From: Pseudonocardia sp. DSM 110487
GTDB taxonomy: Bacteria; Actinomycetota; Actinomycetes; Mycobacteriales; Pseudonocardiaceae
Direction: 5' to 3'
Assembly (NCBI RefSeq): GCF_019468565.1
Contig: NZ_CP080522.1
Coordinates: 62,001-126,000, forward strand
Length of the DNA: 64,000 nt
Part shown: piece by piece, positions 41,120 through 50,366 of the stretch
How the letters are laid out: every line of letters begins with the position of its first letter
How positions within the stretch are numbered: the first letter of the stretch is position 1
Notes under the pieces: generated by a model
The model's input: the letters and a program-made list of their open reading frames with translations, nothing else
The model's database searches: none
What the model was told of the DNA's origin: nothing
Translations under genes and position numbers: made by a program

Positions 41120-44100
41120 TCACGATTCCCGGGAGGCCTCCAGCAGTTCGAGCAGCCGTTGCGGCAGCTGGGGGGCGAGCCGGCGGGGTTCGGGCGGCGG
41201 TATGCCCTCGGGGAATAGCTCGGTCATCGCGGCGGCGAGTGCATGCTCGTCGAGGACCTGCCGCTCCTCGCGGGCGCGGTCGCGGAACCACGCCTCCACC
41301 TCGCTGCGCCCCAGCCCGACGGCGACGTCCTGCTGGACCCACAGGGAACGCTCGACCGCGAACAGCTCCGCCTCGCGCCCCGCGAGGACGACGCGCAGCG
41401 GGATCTGCTCGTCCTCCGCGATGAGGACGAGCGCGTGGATCAGCTCGTCCAGGTCGCCCTGCTGGACCGCGACGAGCTGGTCGAGGCCGTCGACGAAGAT
41501 CCACCACTGCTGCGGGGAATCGCGAAGCCCGGCCCGCAGCGCCTGCCGGAATCTCGTGATGCTGCGGGCGACCTGTAAGAGTGCCTCGCCCGTGTACGGC
41601 AGGCCGAGCCCGACGAGGATGTCGCGGGCGATGTGTTCCCGGCGTTCCTCGACGCCGAACTCGAGGTAGTCCGCCACGTTGACCAGCAGCGCGGCGAGCC
41701 CGCCGGGCACCGCCGCGCGGAGCTGCTGCGATTGGGCGATGTGTGAGATCAGCTGGTAGGAGTACGACACACCGCTGCCGCTGTCGCCTGTGATGGTGAG
41801 CACGCGGCGGCCGTGCCCGATGTGCACCATTTCCCGCAACCGGCCACGGAGGTTGGCGCGGTTCACGAACGGCTTGCCCCGCAGCGAGTTCGCGAGGAAC
41901 GGGTCGCCGTCCAGCGGCGGCGGGGCCACGGGGGGCACGGTGACCTGCCCGGCGATGGCCTTGGCGATCGCCGCGAGCGGTACCGCCTGATTGCGCCCGC
42001 CCTCGGAGTAGTGGTGAAGGCCGACCAGCCGGCCGCGGACGTCGACCACGGGGGACCCGGACGACCCGGGGAGCGTTTTGCCGCCGTACCGGATCCGCGT
42101 CCGGCCCGCGTTCTGTTCGGGTACGGACCGGATCCACGTGACGCGTTGGGATTGGCCGATCGGGTGCTGGACGATGAACATCAGCGGGCTGCGGGTGAAG
42201 TCGTACTCGGTGGTGTCCAGCCAGTAGTTCCCGCGCGTTTGTGTCTCGTCGGCATCCTCGACGGGCGGCACGGCGGAGCCGAGCCGGAGGAGGACGAAGT
42301 CGAGCCGGTCGGCTGGGGCCTCCCAGTCGGCGGTGCGACCCTCGACCTTGGCTTCGGCGGGCGGGCTCGCCGCGAGGAAGTCGATCACCGGGACGGGTAT
42401 GCCGTTCTCCGCGGGGGTGCGTGGCCGCTCGTCGTGGGCTTCACCGACATGGTCGGCTTCACCCGCACTGCCCGGCGCCGTTCCATGGTCGAGCTGAGCG
42501 AGGGGGTCGGGCGTTTCGGCTCGACCACCAGCGAGGTGATCGCGGACGGGCACGGGCAGATCGTCACGACGGTCGGGAACGAGGTGCGCTTCGCCGCCGA
42601 CGACGTCGCGGACGTGGCTCGTCGTCTGCCGGCCGTAGTCGAACCGGGCGACGACCTCGGGACGTGGGTCCGGCGGCCACGCCTTCCGGTCGATGACGTG
42701 CGCGGCGGTGAGCAGGAGGTCGGGCCCAACCAGGATCCCGGTCCCCTTGGCGACGCCGTTGATCTCGATCACCGCGGTGCGCCGGGTCGCCTCAACGATC
42801 GCCTGCACCATGGCCCGCGGATCCTCGAGCCCCGCGGTCACCGCGGTGATCGCCTCGAGCCCGCTCGTCGGCTCGTCACCGGGTGCGTTCGGGACCTCCA
42901 TGGCCCGCGGATCCTCGAGCCCCGCGGTCACCGCGGTGATCGCCTCGAGCCCGCTCGTCGGCTCGTCACCGGGTGCGTTCGGGACCTCCACGAGGCTCTC
43001 GACCAGCGGATCCGGCCCGTCCGGCGGCGGCGCCAGACCGTGCCGGAACGTCTGCCGCGCGGTGACAAAGACCAGCCGGTCACCCAGGAGACTCTCGAGC
43101 AACGGCCGGAACGGCTCGCTGGCCGCGTCCTGCATCACCTCCGCGATCAGGTCGAACACCAGGCCACCCGCGGCCGCCTGCCCGAGCACGAGGGCCCAGG
43201 TCTCGCGGGCGGTGCCGGGCGTGAGCGGTGCTGGCCATGCGATCCCGGCGGAGACGCTCAGGCGCCGGATCGCGGGGATGCCCGGATACGCCGTCGCGAG
43301 GACGTCGACCAGACGGCTCGGTTCCCCGCGCGTCCAGTCGGTGCGCGGGCTCTCCCACCACTCCTCGGGCGTCGTGCCGGCCATGACGGTCGTCGCCGGC
43401 TCCCTCCCGGGGACGAGCCCGATCAGCCCAAGCCGATTCGCGAGGTCCGCGGCGATGCGAGCCATGGGGTCCGGCTCGCCGCCGAGAGCCTCGGCGCCCT
43501 CGGTGAGCAGCAGGGAGAACTGTGGCTGGCGGCCGGACGCTGTCAGGATCGGCGTGATGGCCCGCCATGCGCGCAGGACGTCGGTTGTCGTCAGCGACTG
43601 TTGGAGCTGGGAGCGGACGCCTGGTGCGAACTCCAGGCCGTCGTCGCCGCGCTGGTCGTCGTCGCCGGTCGCCCGCAGTACGCCTGCGGCCAGCAGTTCG
43701 GCCAGGTGCACGTGGCGGGCTTCGGGCAGCAGCTCCGCCATGACGACGCGCGCCACCGGCAGGCTCACATCGACGGCGGAGAGCAGGGCTGCGAGCCGGT
43801 ACGCCGTCGATGACACGCTCGACCGGATAGCGTCCCCGAGCAGCTCAGGCTCAGCGATCTGCAGTGCGGCCTCGTCCAGGAAATCCTCGGCCGCGATCCC
43901 GAGCACCGCGCGGACCGCCACGCCTGGGACGCCCGATACCAGCCGAGCCCAAGGAGCGATGGACGCCTCGTCCAGCGCGAGGACCGGGATCGCGCCCCAT
44001 GGCGGCTCGTCGGCCTCCCACCACCACGGCGCGCGCACATCGAGGCGCGCGTTCGGTTCGCCGGCGCGGTGCGCCCGCACGGCGATGTCGGCCTCTCCCG

Positions 44101-44965
44101 TCGCGGTCTGCCCCCACATCCGGTCCGGCAGCAGGTGCACCAGCGCGACCGGGCAGGTCGCCCCCCACAGACGCACCGCCGACCACGCGGCATCGCGTCG
44201 CCAGAGGGCGCCGACCGCGTCAGTGACGACGAGTACCAGCCGCTGCCCGCCGTCGTCGGAGAGCTGCCGCGGCTCGTGCTCCACGCCCGACGGGCTGCGG
44301 ACGACGGCAGTTCCGTCCGGCCGCTCGGCCAGCCTCCACCTTGTGACGGCGCGGAACGCGCCGTGCCGCTCCAGCAGGTCGGCGAGGGCGGCCACGGTGT
44401 CCCGCCACACCGACATCGTCGGCGAGGCGTCCGCGACGATGGCGACCTCGAACCAGCGCTCGCGTGCCGGGCGCAGGACGGGGATCAGAACCTTTGTGTC
44501 GCAGTACAGGTCGACGGTCGCATCGGGGTCGAGCACGCGGTGACGCCGTGATGGGCGCCGTCGTTTCAGTGGGCGCAGGGCGCGCCCGATCTCCGCTCGG
44601 CCCGGGAGGGCGAGCCAGGGCGGGGCGTCGGCATCGAGACCGGTGCCCTCTTGACCCGCCTCTCCACCGGTCGTCTCCGACAGCCGCCACCCTTGCGTGT
44701 TCGCCTCGGATGCCGGCCTGACACCCGCTCCGGGCGGACGGCCTCCCGCGTTCGTGCCCGCCGTCTCGTATGAAGCCGCCTCACCTAGCCGGCCGGCGTC
44801 CGGATCGTCCGCGTTCTCAGTCGAGGGAGCGTGCGCGCCGGGTGAGGTCGACGACCTCGCCAGCCACAACATGTCCGCGAGGTCGCGCCAGTCAACGTCG
44901 ATGCTGGCCTCGGGAGATCGCAGTGCGGTGACGAACGCGGCGAGGTTCGGGTGCTCAGACGACAT
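41120..44965 (-). CDS. Giant vWA / trypsin / NTPase protein of a VMAP conflict system
   Basis: 1281 residues. N-terminal low-complexity part; a vWA-like/SAV_2336-type domain (about 150-340; WFEVAIVADASPTMSVWRDTVAALADLL); a helical middle; a trypsin-like peptidase (about 740-1000) with His756 in LLTAAHVID, Asp near 889 in DFVLLRL and Ser971 in GSSGSPVV; and a C-terminal P-loop NTPase (about 1030-1250) with VLTITGDSGSGVSYS and Walker B WWIFVDGLDQL. The Walker A Lys is replaced (GSGVS), so NTP hydrolysis is doubtful. A 90-base tandem duplication lies at 42811-42990. It is the last gene of the operon and the probable effector or adaptor. Confidence 0.75.
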   Translation of the reverse strand: MSSEHPNLAAFVTALRSPEASIDVDWRDLADMLWLARSSTSPGAHAPSTENADDPDAGRLGEAASYETAGTNAGGRPPGAGVRPASEANTQGWRLSETTGGEAGQEGTGLDADAPPWLALPGRAEIGRALRPLKRRRPSRRHRVLDPDATVDLYCDTKVLIPVLRPARERWFEVAIVADASPTMSVWRDTVAALADLLERHGAFRAVTRWRLAERPDGTAVVRSPSGVEHEPRQLSDDGGQRLVLVVTDAVGALWRRDAAWSAVRLWGATCPVALVHLLPDRMWGQTATGEADIAVRAHRAGEPNARLDVRAPWWWEADEPPWGAIPVLALDEASIAPWARLVSGVPGVAVRAVLGIAAEDFLDEAALQIAEPELLGDAIRSSVSSTAYRLAALLSAVDVSLPVARVVMAELLPEARHVHLAELLAAGVLRATGDDDQRGDDGLEFAPGVRSQLQQSLTTTDVLRAWRAITPILTASGRQPQFSLLLTEGAEALGGEPDPMARIAADLANRLGLIGLVPGREPATTVMAGTTPEEWWESPRTDWTRGEPSRLVDVLATAYPGIPAIRRLSVSAGIAWPAPLTPGTARETWALVLGQAAAGGLVFDLIAEVMQDAASEPFRPLLESLLGDRLVFVTARQTFRHGLAPPPDGPDPLVESLVEVPNAPGDEPTSGLEAITAVTAGLEDPRAMEVPNAPGDEPTSGLEAITAVTAGLEDPRAMVQAIVEATRRTAVIEINGVAKGTGILVGPDLLLTAAHVIDRKAWPPDPRPEVVARFDYGRQTTSHVRDVVGGEAHLVPDRRDDLPVPVRDHLAGGRAETPDPLAQLDHGTAPGSAGEADHVGEAHDERPRTPAENGIPVPVIDFLAASPPAEAKVEGRTADWEAPADRLDFVLLRLGSAVPPVEDADETQTRGNYWLDTTEYDFTRSPLMFIVQHPIGQSQRVTWIRSVPEQNAGRTRIRYGGKTLPGSSGSPVVDVRGRLVGLHHYSEGGRNQAVPLAAIAKAIAGQVTVPPVAPPPLDGDPFLANSLRGKPFVNRANLRGRLREMVHIGHGRRVLTITGDSGSGVSYSYQLISHIAQSQQLRAAVPGGLAALLVNVADYLEFGVEERREHIARDILVGLGLPYTGEALLQVARSITRFRQALRAGLRDSPQQWWIFVDGLDQLVAVQQGDLDELIHALVLIAEDEQIPLRVVLAGREAELFAVERSLWVQQDVAVGLGRSEVEAWFRDRAREERQVLDEHALAAAMTELFPEGIPPPEPRRLAPQLPQRLLELLEASRES
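42811..42990 (-). repeat. Perfect 90-base tandem duplication
   Basis: 42811-42900 and 42901-42990 read as identical. In frame they give two copies of a 30-residue unit that begins EVPNAPGDEPTSGLEAITAV and ends LEDPRAM, in the linker just before the trypsin-like domain. Perfect identity implies a recent event. Confidence 0.8.
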
Positions 44966-45950
44966 CGGTGGCGAGCTTCTTCAGTAACAGCTCGACCATA
45001 CGCGCCCGCTCCTCCTCACCGGGCGGGGTTCCATCGCCAGTAACCATGAAGACCGCGTTCATGAGCTGGTCCGTCGCGTAGGCGCGGTCTGCCTTCGCCC
45101 GCGTTGCGAAGTCTTTGATCAGGGCGTCGCTCTCCGCCGCCGCCACCGCGCCAAGGTGCGCGATCATGATGTCGGTCAGCAGTGTGACTGTGGGGTCCGG
45201 CATTCTTAGCCGAATGCACCTGCGCAAGAACGCGGCGGGAAAGTCGCGCTCGCCGTTGCTCGTCAATACGACGAATGGGAACTCGGTGCAGCGTACGCGA
45301 CCGTTCTCGATCGGGTACGACTCGTCGCCGCCGTCAACGCGGACATCGACCGGCCCGGTACCCATCCGCGCGAGCTCCGGCACGTCGAACTCACCGCGCT
45401 CGAAGACGTTGAGCAGATCGTTGGGCAGGTCGATGTCGCTCTTGTCGATCTCGTCGATGAGGAGTGCCCGTGGCCTGAGCGAAGGCAGCAGGGCCGTTCC
45501 GAGCGGCCCGAGTCGTAGGTAGTCCTCGATCTCCGGGGCGTCGACGACCCTGCCGTCACTCTGCTCGCGACGCAGCCCGTGTGCCTGCAGCCTGCCGATG
45601 GCGTCGTAGCGATACAGGGCATCGGTGAGCGTGCTCGCCGACGTCACGTGCCAGCGCAGCACGCGTCCCAGCTCCAGCTCGCGGGCGACCGAATCGATCA
45701 GCGACGACTTGCCCGAGCCCGGGCGCCCAGTCAGGAGCAACGGGCGGCGCAGGACGAGCGCCGCGTTGACGGCATCAACCATCTCGCCGGTTGCCTGGAA
45801 CGTCGCCGCGGTCTCGGATTCGCTCTCGGGTGCCGGGAGCTCCATCTGGTGGCCGGCTTTTGGATCGCCGAACGTCCGCCACGGCGGTGCCGCCGGAATC
45901 GCGGCCCGGTGCGGCTCCGCCGTCCCTGTGTAGATCTGCCAGTCAGCCAT
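44955..45950 (-). CDS. MoxR-type AAA+ ATPase
   Basis: 331 residues. Walker A GRPGSGKSS (about 76-84), Walker B LLIDEIDKSD (about 166-175), sensor VLTSNGERDFPAAFLRRCIRLRMPD (about 228-252), all typical of MoxR. Such ATPases remodel or load partner vWA proteins. It overlaps the vWA/trypsin gene by 11 bases and follows the caspase gene by 5, so the three are co-expressed as in VMAP systems. Confidence 0.88.
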   Translation of the reverse strand: MADWQIYTGTAEPHRAAIPAAPPWRTFGDPKAGHQMELPAPESESETAATFQATGEMVDAVNAALVLRRPLLLTGRPGSGKSSLIDSVARELELGRVLRWHVTSASTLTDALYRYDAIGRLQAHGLRREQSDGRVVDAPEIEDYLRLGPLGTALLPSLRPRALLIDEIDKSDIDLPNDLLNVFERGEFDVPELARMGTGPVDVRVDGGDESYPIENGRVRCTEFPFVVLTSNGERDFPAAFLRRCIRLRMPDPTVTLLTDIMIAHLGAVAAAESDALIKDFATRAKADRAYATDQLMNAVFMVTGDGTPPGEEERARMVELLLKKLATDVV

Positions 45951-45955
45951 TCCAG

Positions 45956-48178
45956 TTAGCCACTTCCTGGTCCCGTGGGATCGAGAGTCGCCGCACCGCG
46001 CAGCGGCAGTACGGGCGCGAGCAGGTCCGGATCGTCCCAGAGCACGCGCAGGCCAGCGGTCAGCGTCTCCGGGCGCTGCTTGCGGATCTGATGCAGTCGC
46101 AGCGCGACGTCAGCGAACGGCCCAAGCTCGATGAGGTCGCAGACTTCCCTGTACACCGCCTCCCAGTGTTGCGGCGCACTCTGCGTCCAGATCACATACG
46201 GCGCACCGGCCATGACGGCTGCGATGATCGCGTCCGTCGAGAGGTCGTCCGATGCCGGGTCGGGCACGAACTCGAGCGCGATCACCGCGGCAGTAGCGGC
46301 CTCGACAGCGTTCCGGACGCCCTGCGGATCTGCCCGGTCCGCGTCCTTGACCCAGGCGATGGTGGGAGTGGCGGCCGCGATCGCCTGTTGCACATCTGCG
46401 GCGCGCTGCCGCCAGATCGCCTTAGTCTTGGCGCGCACGGCGAGACGCTCGCCGCTGTGGAGGACCACAGGATGTTCGACGCCGAGCGAGCGCGACGGGG
46501 CCTGATCCTGCAGGAGCGGCCAGGTCTCCGGAAACTGGTCCTGCAGCACCCGCGGGACGAGGAGGCCGACAGTCAAGGCGGTCTCGCCCTCGTCGTACAC
46601 GCGGTCCAGGAGCTCCTGCACCGCGGCCTGCACGCCTTGCAATGTCGGCCTGCCGTCCCCGCCGGTACCGCTCCTGGCGTCCAGGCGGCTCCAGCGCAGC
46701 TCGCCCCCGACGCGCCGCCCGACGTGCGCGACGACCTCCTTGGGGAGGACCGGCACACCAGCTGGCGATCCACCCGACCGCAGGTCGATGACGACGCGGG
46801 CCGGTGCCGCCGCCAGCCAGCCGACCGCCTGCTGGCGCAGCTGCGCGAGCTGGTGGTCGTCCAATGCGAACCACGACTCGTCCACGGCCGTCCCGGTGAG
46901 CCGCTCCAGCATCGCGACCATGCGGTGCAGTGTGTCCACGCCATCTGGTGCCGAGAGTGTCAGCGACGCGGCGTGCTCCACGGCGTCGGCGAAATCCCGT
47001 GCACGCGAGACCGTGCCGAGCGGCAGGGCTCGGTGCAGCGCTGTGAGAATCTCCTCGCGCGTGACACGCGCGAAGGTCTGCAGCAGCGGAGCCGTCCGGT
47101 GCTGGCGCACCCAGCACGCGGACACCTCGGCGTACGCCGCGGCCCGATCGGGATCGTCGCCGACCAGAACCGACAGCGCATGCAGCAGCGGCTCGCCGCG
47201 CCCCTGCGTCAACGCTGCGGCGACGCGCGACTCCGCGTCGCCCGCGGCGCCAAGTACCGCCGCCAGTCCCGGCGGCTCATGTCCCTTGGCCAGCAGGCCG
47301 CTCGCGACGATGGTGTCGGTCAGGCGGCGTAGCTGCGAGAACTGCAGATGACCAGCGACCGGCTTCGCCCTGTAGGTGATGTCCCTCGGCGGTACCACCG
47401 ACCCGGCCCGGCCTCCCACAAACCCGACGACGACGCGGACCGGCCGCTGCCGAAAGCCGCCTGCCTCCGCGCGCTGTGTGAAGGCGGCATCCACGTCGCG
47501 GCTCAGGCTCTGCATGTCCGGTGGGAGGTTGTCCCCGTGCTTCTCCAGCCACTCGATGACGTGGGTCGAGAAGGTCGCGCGCCGCAGCTGCGGGTCGATC
47601 TCGGCGATCTGGCCGAGGTCGGTGGACAGATACAGGAATTGTGGCACTTCGCGCGCCACCAGCTCGCCGAACCTGACCTCCGGCAGGCTGCGCTCGGCGT
47701 TTAGCTGCTCCAGGAAGTTGGCGCATGCGTCGACCACGACGACGACTTGCGCGAAGCCAGCGCCGGTCGACGACGTCACCAGCCGCTGGATCTCGCCCAG
47801 CAGCAAGTTCCGCTTCGCAATTTCCATGGCGTTGGACGTGAACAATGCACGTTCGGTGCTCTTCTCGGTCACGCCGTGCCCGCACCAGTAGAGAAGCAGC
47901 AGGTCACCGCCCTCGTCCATGAGCGAGTAGAGAGCCTTCTCCAGCGCCTCCCGCGTGGTGCCGACGCCGACGGCGCCGGGCACCGGTTCGGCCGCCGGCG
48001 GCTCCAGCCACGAGCACGCCAGACGGATCCGCTCCGTTGGCACGCCCCGCCCGGCGGCCCACCGCGCGAACCGCACCGCGTGATCGGCCGCACCGGGCAG
48101 GTCGAGCGCGCTACCCCAGTCGTAGCGCTCGATGCCGACCGCCAGTACGGACGTCCGCTGGGGCGACGCTGCATTCAC
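45956..48178 (-). CDS. Caspase-VMAP protein of the conflict system
   Basis: 740 residues from GTG 48178, chosen because it overlaps the hydrolase stop (GTGA) and begins the caspase fold directly. Caspase-like domain at about 8-240: strand TSVLAVGIERYDW, His101 in LLLYWCGHGV and Cys152 in VVVVDACANF. The C-terminal 400 residues (PRVVIDLRSGG..., TPTIAWVKDADRADPQGVRNAVEAAT, APYVIWTQSAPQHW) fit the VMAP middle and C-terminal regions. In the vWA-MoxR-VMAP systems, the VMAP protein carries a peptidase that is thought to be released when a threat is sensed. The activating signal is unknown. Confidence 0.8.
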   Translation of the reverse strand: MNAASPQRTSVLAVGIERYDWGSALDLPGAADHAVRFARWAAGRGVPTERIRLACSWLEPPAAEPVPGAVGVGTTREALEKALYSLMDEGGDLLLLYWCGHGVTEKSTERALFTSNAMEIAKRNLLLGEIQRLVTSSTGAGFAQVVVVVDACANFLEQLNAERSLPEVRFGELVAREVPQFLYLSTDLGQIAEIDPQLRRATFSTHVIEWLEKHGDNLPPDMQSLSRDVDAAFTQRAEAGGFRQRPVRVVVGFVGGRAGSVVPPRDITYRAKPVAGHLQFSQLRRLTDTIVASGLLAKGHEPPGLAAVLGAAGDAESRVAAALTQGRGEPLLHALSVLVGDDPDRAAAYAEVSACWVRQHRTAPLLQTFARVTREEILTALHRALPLGTVSRARDFADAVEHAASLTLSAPDGVDTLHRMVAMLERLTGTAVDESWFALDDHQLAQLRQQAVGWLAAAPARVVIDLRSGGSPAGVPVLPKEVVAHVGRRVGGELRWSRLDARSGTGGDGRPTLQGVQAAVQELLDRVYDEGETALTVGLLVPRVLQDQFPETWPLLQDQAPSRSLGVEHPVVLHSGERLAVRAKTKAIWRQRAADVQQAIAAATPTIAWVKDADRADPQGVRNAVEAATAAVIALEFVPDPASDDLSTDAIIAAVMAGAPYVIWTQSAPQHWEAVYREVCDLIELGPFADVALRLHQIRKQRPETLTAGLRVLWDDPDLLAPVLPLRGAATLDPTGPGSG

Positions 48179-49350
48179 GTGACAAATTCCCGGATCGCCG
48201 ACCACAGCTGACGGTTCGTCCAGTAGGCGCTGTGCGACTGCGGGAACGGCGCCCCGTTGTCGACGCGAACGTCGCGCACTCGATCCCCGAAGACGCCCGC
48301 CCCGAGGTAGGAGAGCACGTCGCGCCGGTCGTAAACGTTGAGCCACTGTGGCATGTGGTCCGGCAGCGGGTCCGGATGGGCGAGGGCAGGAAACGCGCCG
48401 ATCTCGTACATGAAGGGGGTCTGCGACCCCACCGTTACGAGCCCGGCGACGCCAGGGATCTGCTCGCGGACGAGGAGGTCGGCGCAGATGATCCCGCCCA
48501 GTGAGTGCGCCAGCAGGAACACCGGGCCGGGGCCAAGGTCCCCGATCGCGCGCTTCACGAAGGCCCGCGCACCGCTCCCATGTGCGAGGAAGCGGAGGAT
48601 GTCTCCGGCGGCGGGCGAGGCGGCGTCGCTCAAGCTGCCGCGGTCGCCGGTGAGCTTGTGCGTGACCATGCGCAACGCCAGGCCCTTGACCGGCCGCAGG
48701 AGGAACGACCCGACGCCCATACCGTGGCCGCGCAGCTCGGTTGTGACAGCGAGGACGAGCGCGTCTCGGGTCTCGCCGTCGATGGCAGGCAGACCGGCGT
48801 CCTCGGCCATCGTCAGCGTGGCCGCGACCAGGGCCCGCCCGATGGCACGACGGTGCTCCAGCGGGTCGGCGGATGCGGTGGCGACGGCGTCGCCTAGCTC
48901 GGGTGCCGCGCGCAGGCGCTTCAAGGCGTCGTTGAGGAAAGGATCGAGCCCGGCGCTCGCGAAGCATTCCCGCAGCTCGTCGGACGGCTCGTACTCGTCA
49001 ACCGCACGGCGCAACAGCACGGACGGTGGCTCCTGCCCGAACGGGACCGAACCCACGACGGGCCGGTGCCGCAGCAACCGCAGCTCGTACCAAGGATCGG
49101 AGTAGAGGAGAGTCCACAGCGCCATCAGCTCGTCGGCCTCGCTGGGAGCCTCGCCACCTGATTCGTCGTAACCCGGGATGGACGCCCCGCCCGCATGGAG
49201 CCGCGCGCCCTCGGCGGCGCCCCAGAAACAACCGTGAACCTCTAGGGGCAGCCCGCGCGTCGCCACCTGCGCCTGGATGATCTTCAGCGTGGCTGCATAA
49301 TTCTTGGCACGGACCCCGGTGCCGTGCACGAACAGCAAGGTGGCGTGCAT
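48175..49350 (-). CDS. Alpha/beta-hydrolase of the VMAP operon
   Basis: 391 residues from ATG 49350, preceded by GGGAGG. The fold starts MHATLLFVHGTGVRAKNY; the nucleophile elbow is AHSLGG (about 282-287) in FLLAHSLGGIICADLLV; a late His is in PQSHSAYW. It is probably a lipase or esterase-like enzyme, perhaps membrane directed (LAHGSGARAFVKRAI). Overlap with the caspase-VMAP gene makes it part of the same system, either an effector or an activator (inference). Confidence 0.75.
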   Translation of the reverse strand: MHATLLFVHGTGVRAKNYAATLKIIQAQVATRGLPLEVHGCFWGAAEGARLHAGGASIPGYDESGGEAPSEADELMALWTLLYSDPWYELRLLRHRPVVGSVPFGQEPPSVLLRRAVDEYEPSDELRECFASAGLDPFLNDALKRLRAAPELGDAVATASADPLEHRRAIGRALVAATLTMAEDAGLPAIDGETRDALVLAVTTELRGHGMGVGSFLLRPVKGLALRMVTHKLTGDRGSLSDAASPAAGDILRFLAHGSGARAFVKRAIGDLGPGPVFLLAHSLGGIICADLLVREQIPGVAGLVTVGSQTPFMYEIGAFPALAHPDPLPDHMPQWLNVYDRRDVLSYLGAGVFGDRVRDVRVDNGAPFPQSHSAYWTNRQLWSAIREFVT

Positions 49351-49625
49351 TGGTCCTCCCAAGCGCAAAGAGGACACACCTTAGTCGCCTGATACGCGCC
49401 GAACGGGCAGGATGAGCCGGGCGTTCTGGCCGACCGGCTGAGCGCCCTGGCCGAAGCCCAAGCCATCCCCTCGTCGAGGCTGTGCTCGCTGATCAGCTCG
49501 TCCAGCATCTCGTCGAACCACCTCACGCCGCCTGCGGAGCCCAGGCCACGCCAGCCGGGGAGCGGACGCGCTCGGGGTTTCTGCCGCTCGGTGTCGAACC
49601 GGATCGTGTCCGAGATAGCCCTCAC
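49284..49625 (-). CDS. Possible small protein upstream of the VMAP operon
   Basis: 113 residues from GTG 49625. The first 70 residues read well (AISDTIRFDTERQ ... GVRWFDEMLDELISEHSLDEGMAWASARA); the end overlaps the hydrolase start by 67 bases and is Cys-rich, so a frame change or a spurious call is possible. No clear ribosome site. Confidence 0.3.
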   Translation of the reverse strand: MRAISDTIRFDTERQKPRARPLPGWRGLGSAGGVRWFDEMLDELISEHSLDEGMAWASARALSRSARTPGSSCPFGAYQATKVCPLCAWEDQCTPPCCSCTAPGSVPRIMQPR

Positions 49626-49757
49626 TTGCGCGGCTCGATCAGGTGCCATTGCGTCACGCCGACCTCGTACCAGCGGCCGGAGTCGATGAACTGGTCCCGG
49701 TGCCTTATCGCGGCGACCGTCCCCCGACACCGCATGATCTGATGCCATGATCGGAGC

Positions 49758-50063
49758 GTGACTGGCCAGGAGCAGCTGTTCGAGGTCGAGCTACAGCGCA
49801 TCGTCGTCGACGATCCGGAGGATCCGGTCAGCTGGGCAGCCGAGTGGGCGCCAGCGGGCAGCGTCGAGGCCACAGAGGACAACACCGAGGACCTGGCCGA
49901 CCTGGTAGGCGCCATTCTCCGTGACGTGCGCGACCTTGCCCAGCAGTCGGGCACGCCAGTGCGGATCGAGTGGCTCCTCGTCGGTGACGCCCCGGCCGGT
50001 GCGACGGTGGACGCCGCGGTAGCGGCGGAGGGTGTCACCTTGCCCGAGCGGGTCGATCCGTAG
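49758..50063 (+). CDS. Small acidic hypothetical protein
   Basis: 101 residues from GTG 49758. Acidic alpha/beta protein (FEVELQRIVVDDPEDPVSW; VRIEWLLVGDAPAGATVDAAVAAEGV), resembling small actinobacterial proteins encoded near conflict operons. It diverges from the VMAP operon. Unknown function. Confidence 0.5.
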   Translation: MTGQEQLFEVELQRIVVDDPEDPVSWAAEWAPAGSVEATEDNTEDLADLVGAILRDVRDLAQQSGTPVRIEWLLVGDAPAGATVDAAVAAEGVTLPERVDP

Positions 50064-50366
50064 CCGAAATTCCCAGGGGAGGGAGCCCCCGACGTCTGTC
50101 TGTGAGGGGCGCTGGTCACTGCCGCTCATCGGCATTCACGCGGATCATGAGCGTGCGCGACAGCCGTCCCGTCAGCGTGTCGTCGCACGCAACCCCGACA
50201 CACGTTCGTGTCTATGGCCCTCCGGTCGGTGCGGCAGGGGACACTGCTCGCGGAGCCAGGCCGCCGGATGTGATCTGCGCTACTTTTCCGGTCGAGACTC
50301 GGAGAACTACCCGATCTGGCCTGGGAGGGGAGAAAGCAAGACACCAGAAAGGAGCTGAGCCAGTTC
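50064..50366. other. Intergenic region ahead of 50367
   Basis: No gene seen. The last 30 bases hold GGAGGGGAGAAAG and AGAAAGGAGCTGAG, i.e. ribosome-site-like sequences before ATG 50367. No clear hairpin. Confidence 0.4.

Noticed and set aside
41813..43813. Long plus-strand ORF opposite the giant vWA/trypsin gene
   Set aside because: Antisense shadow: composition mirrors the minus gene, including the 90-base repeat, and no domain is seen.
48178..48967. N-terminal extension of the caspase-VMAP protein
   Set aside because: It is antiparallel-frame Arg-rich sequence overlapping the hydrolase gene; GTG 48178 gives a GTGA overlap and starts at the caspase fold.
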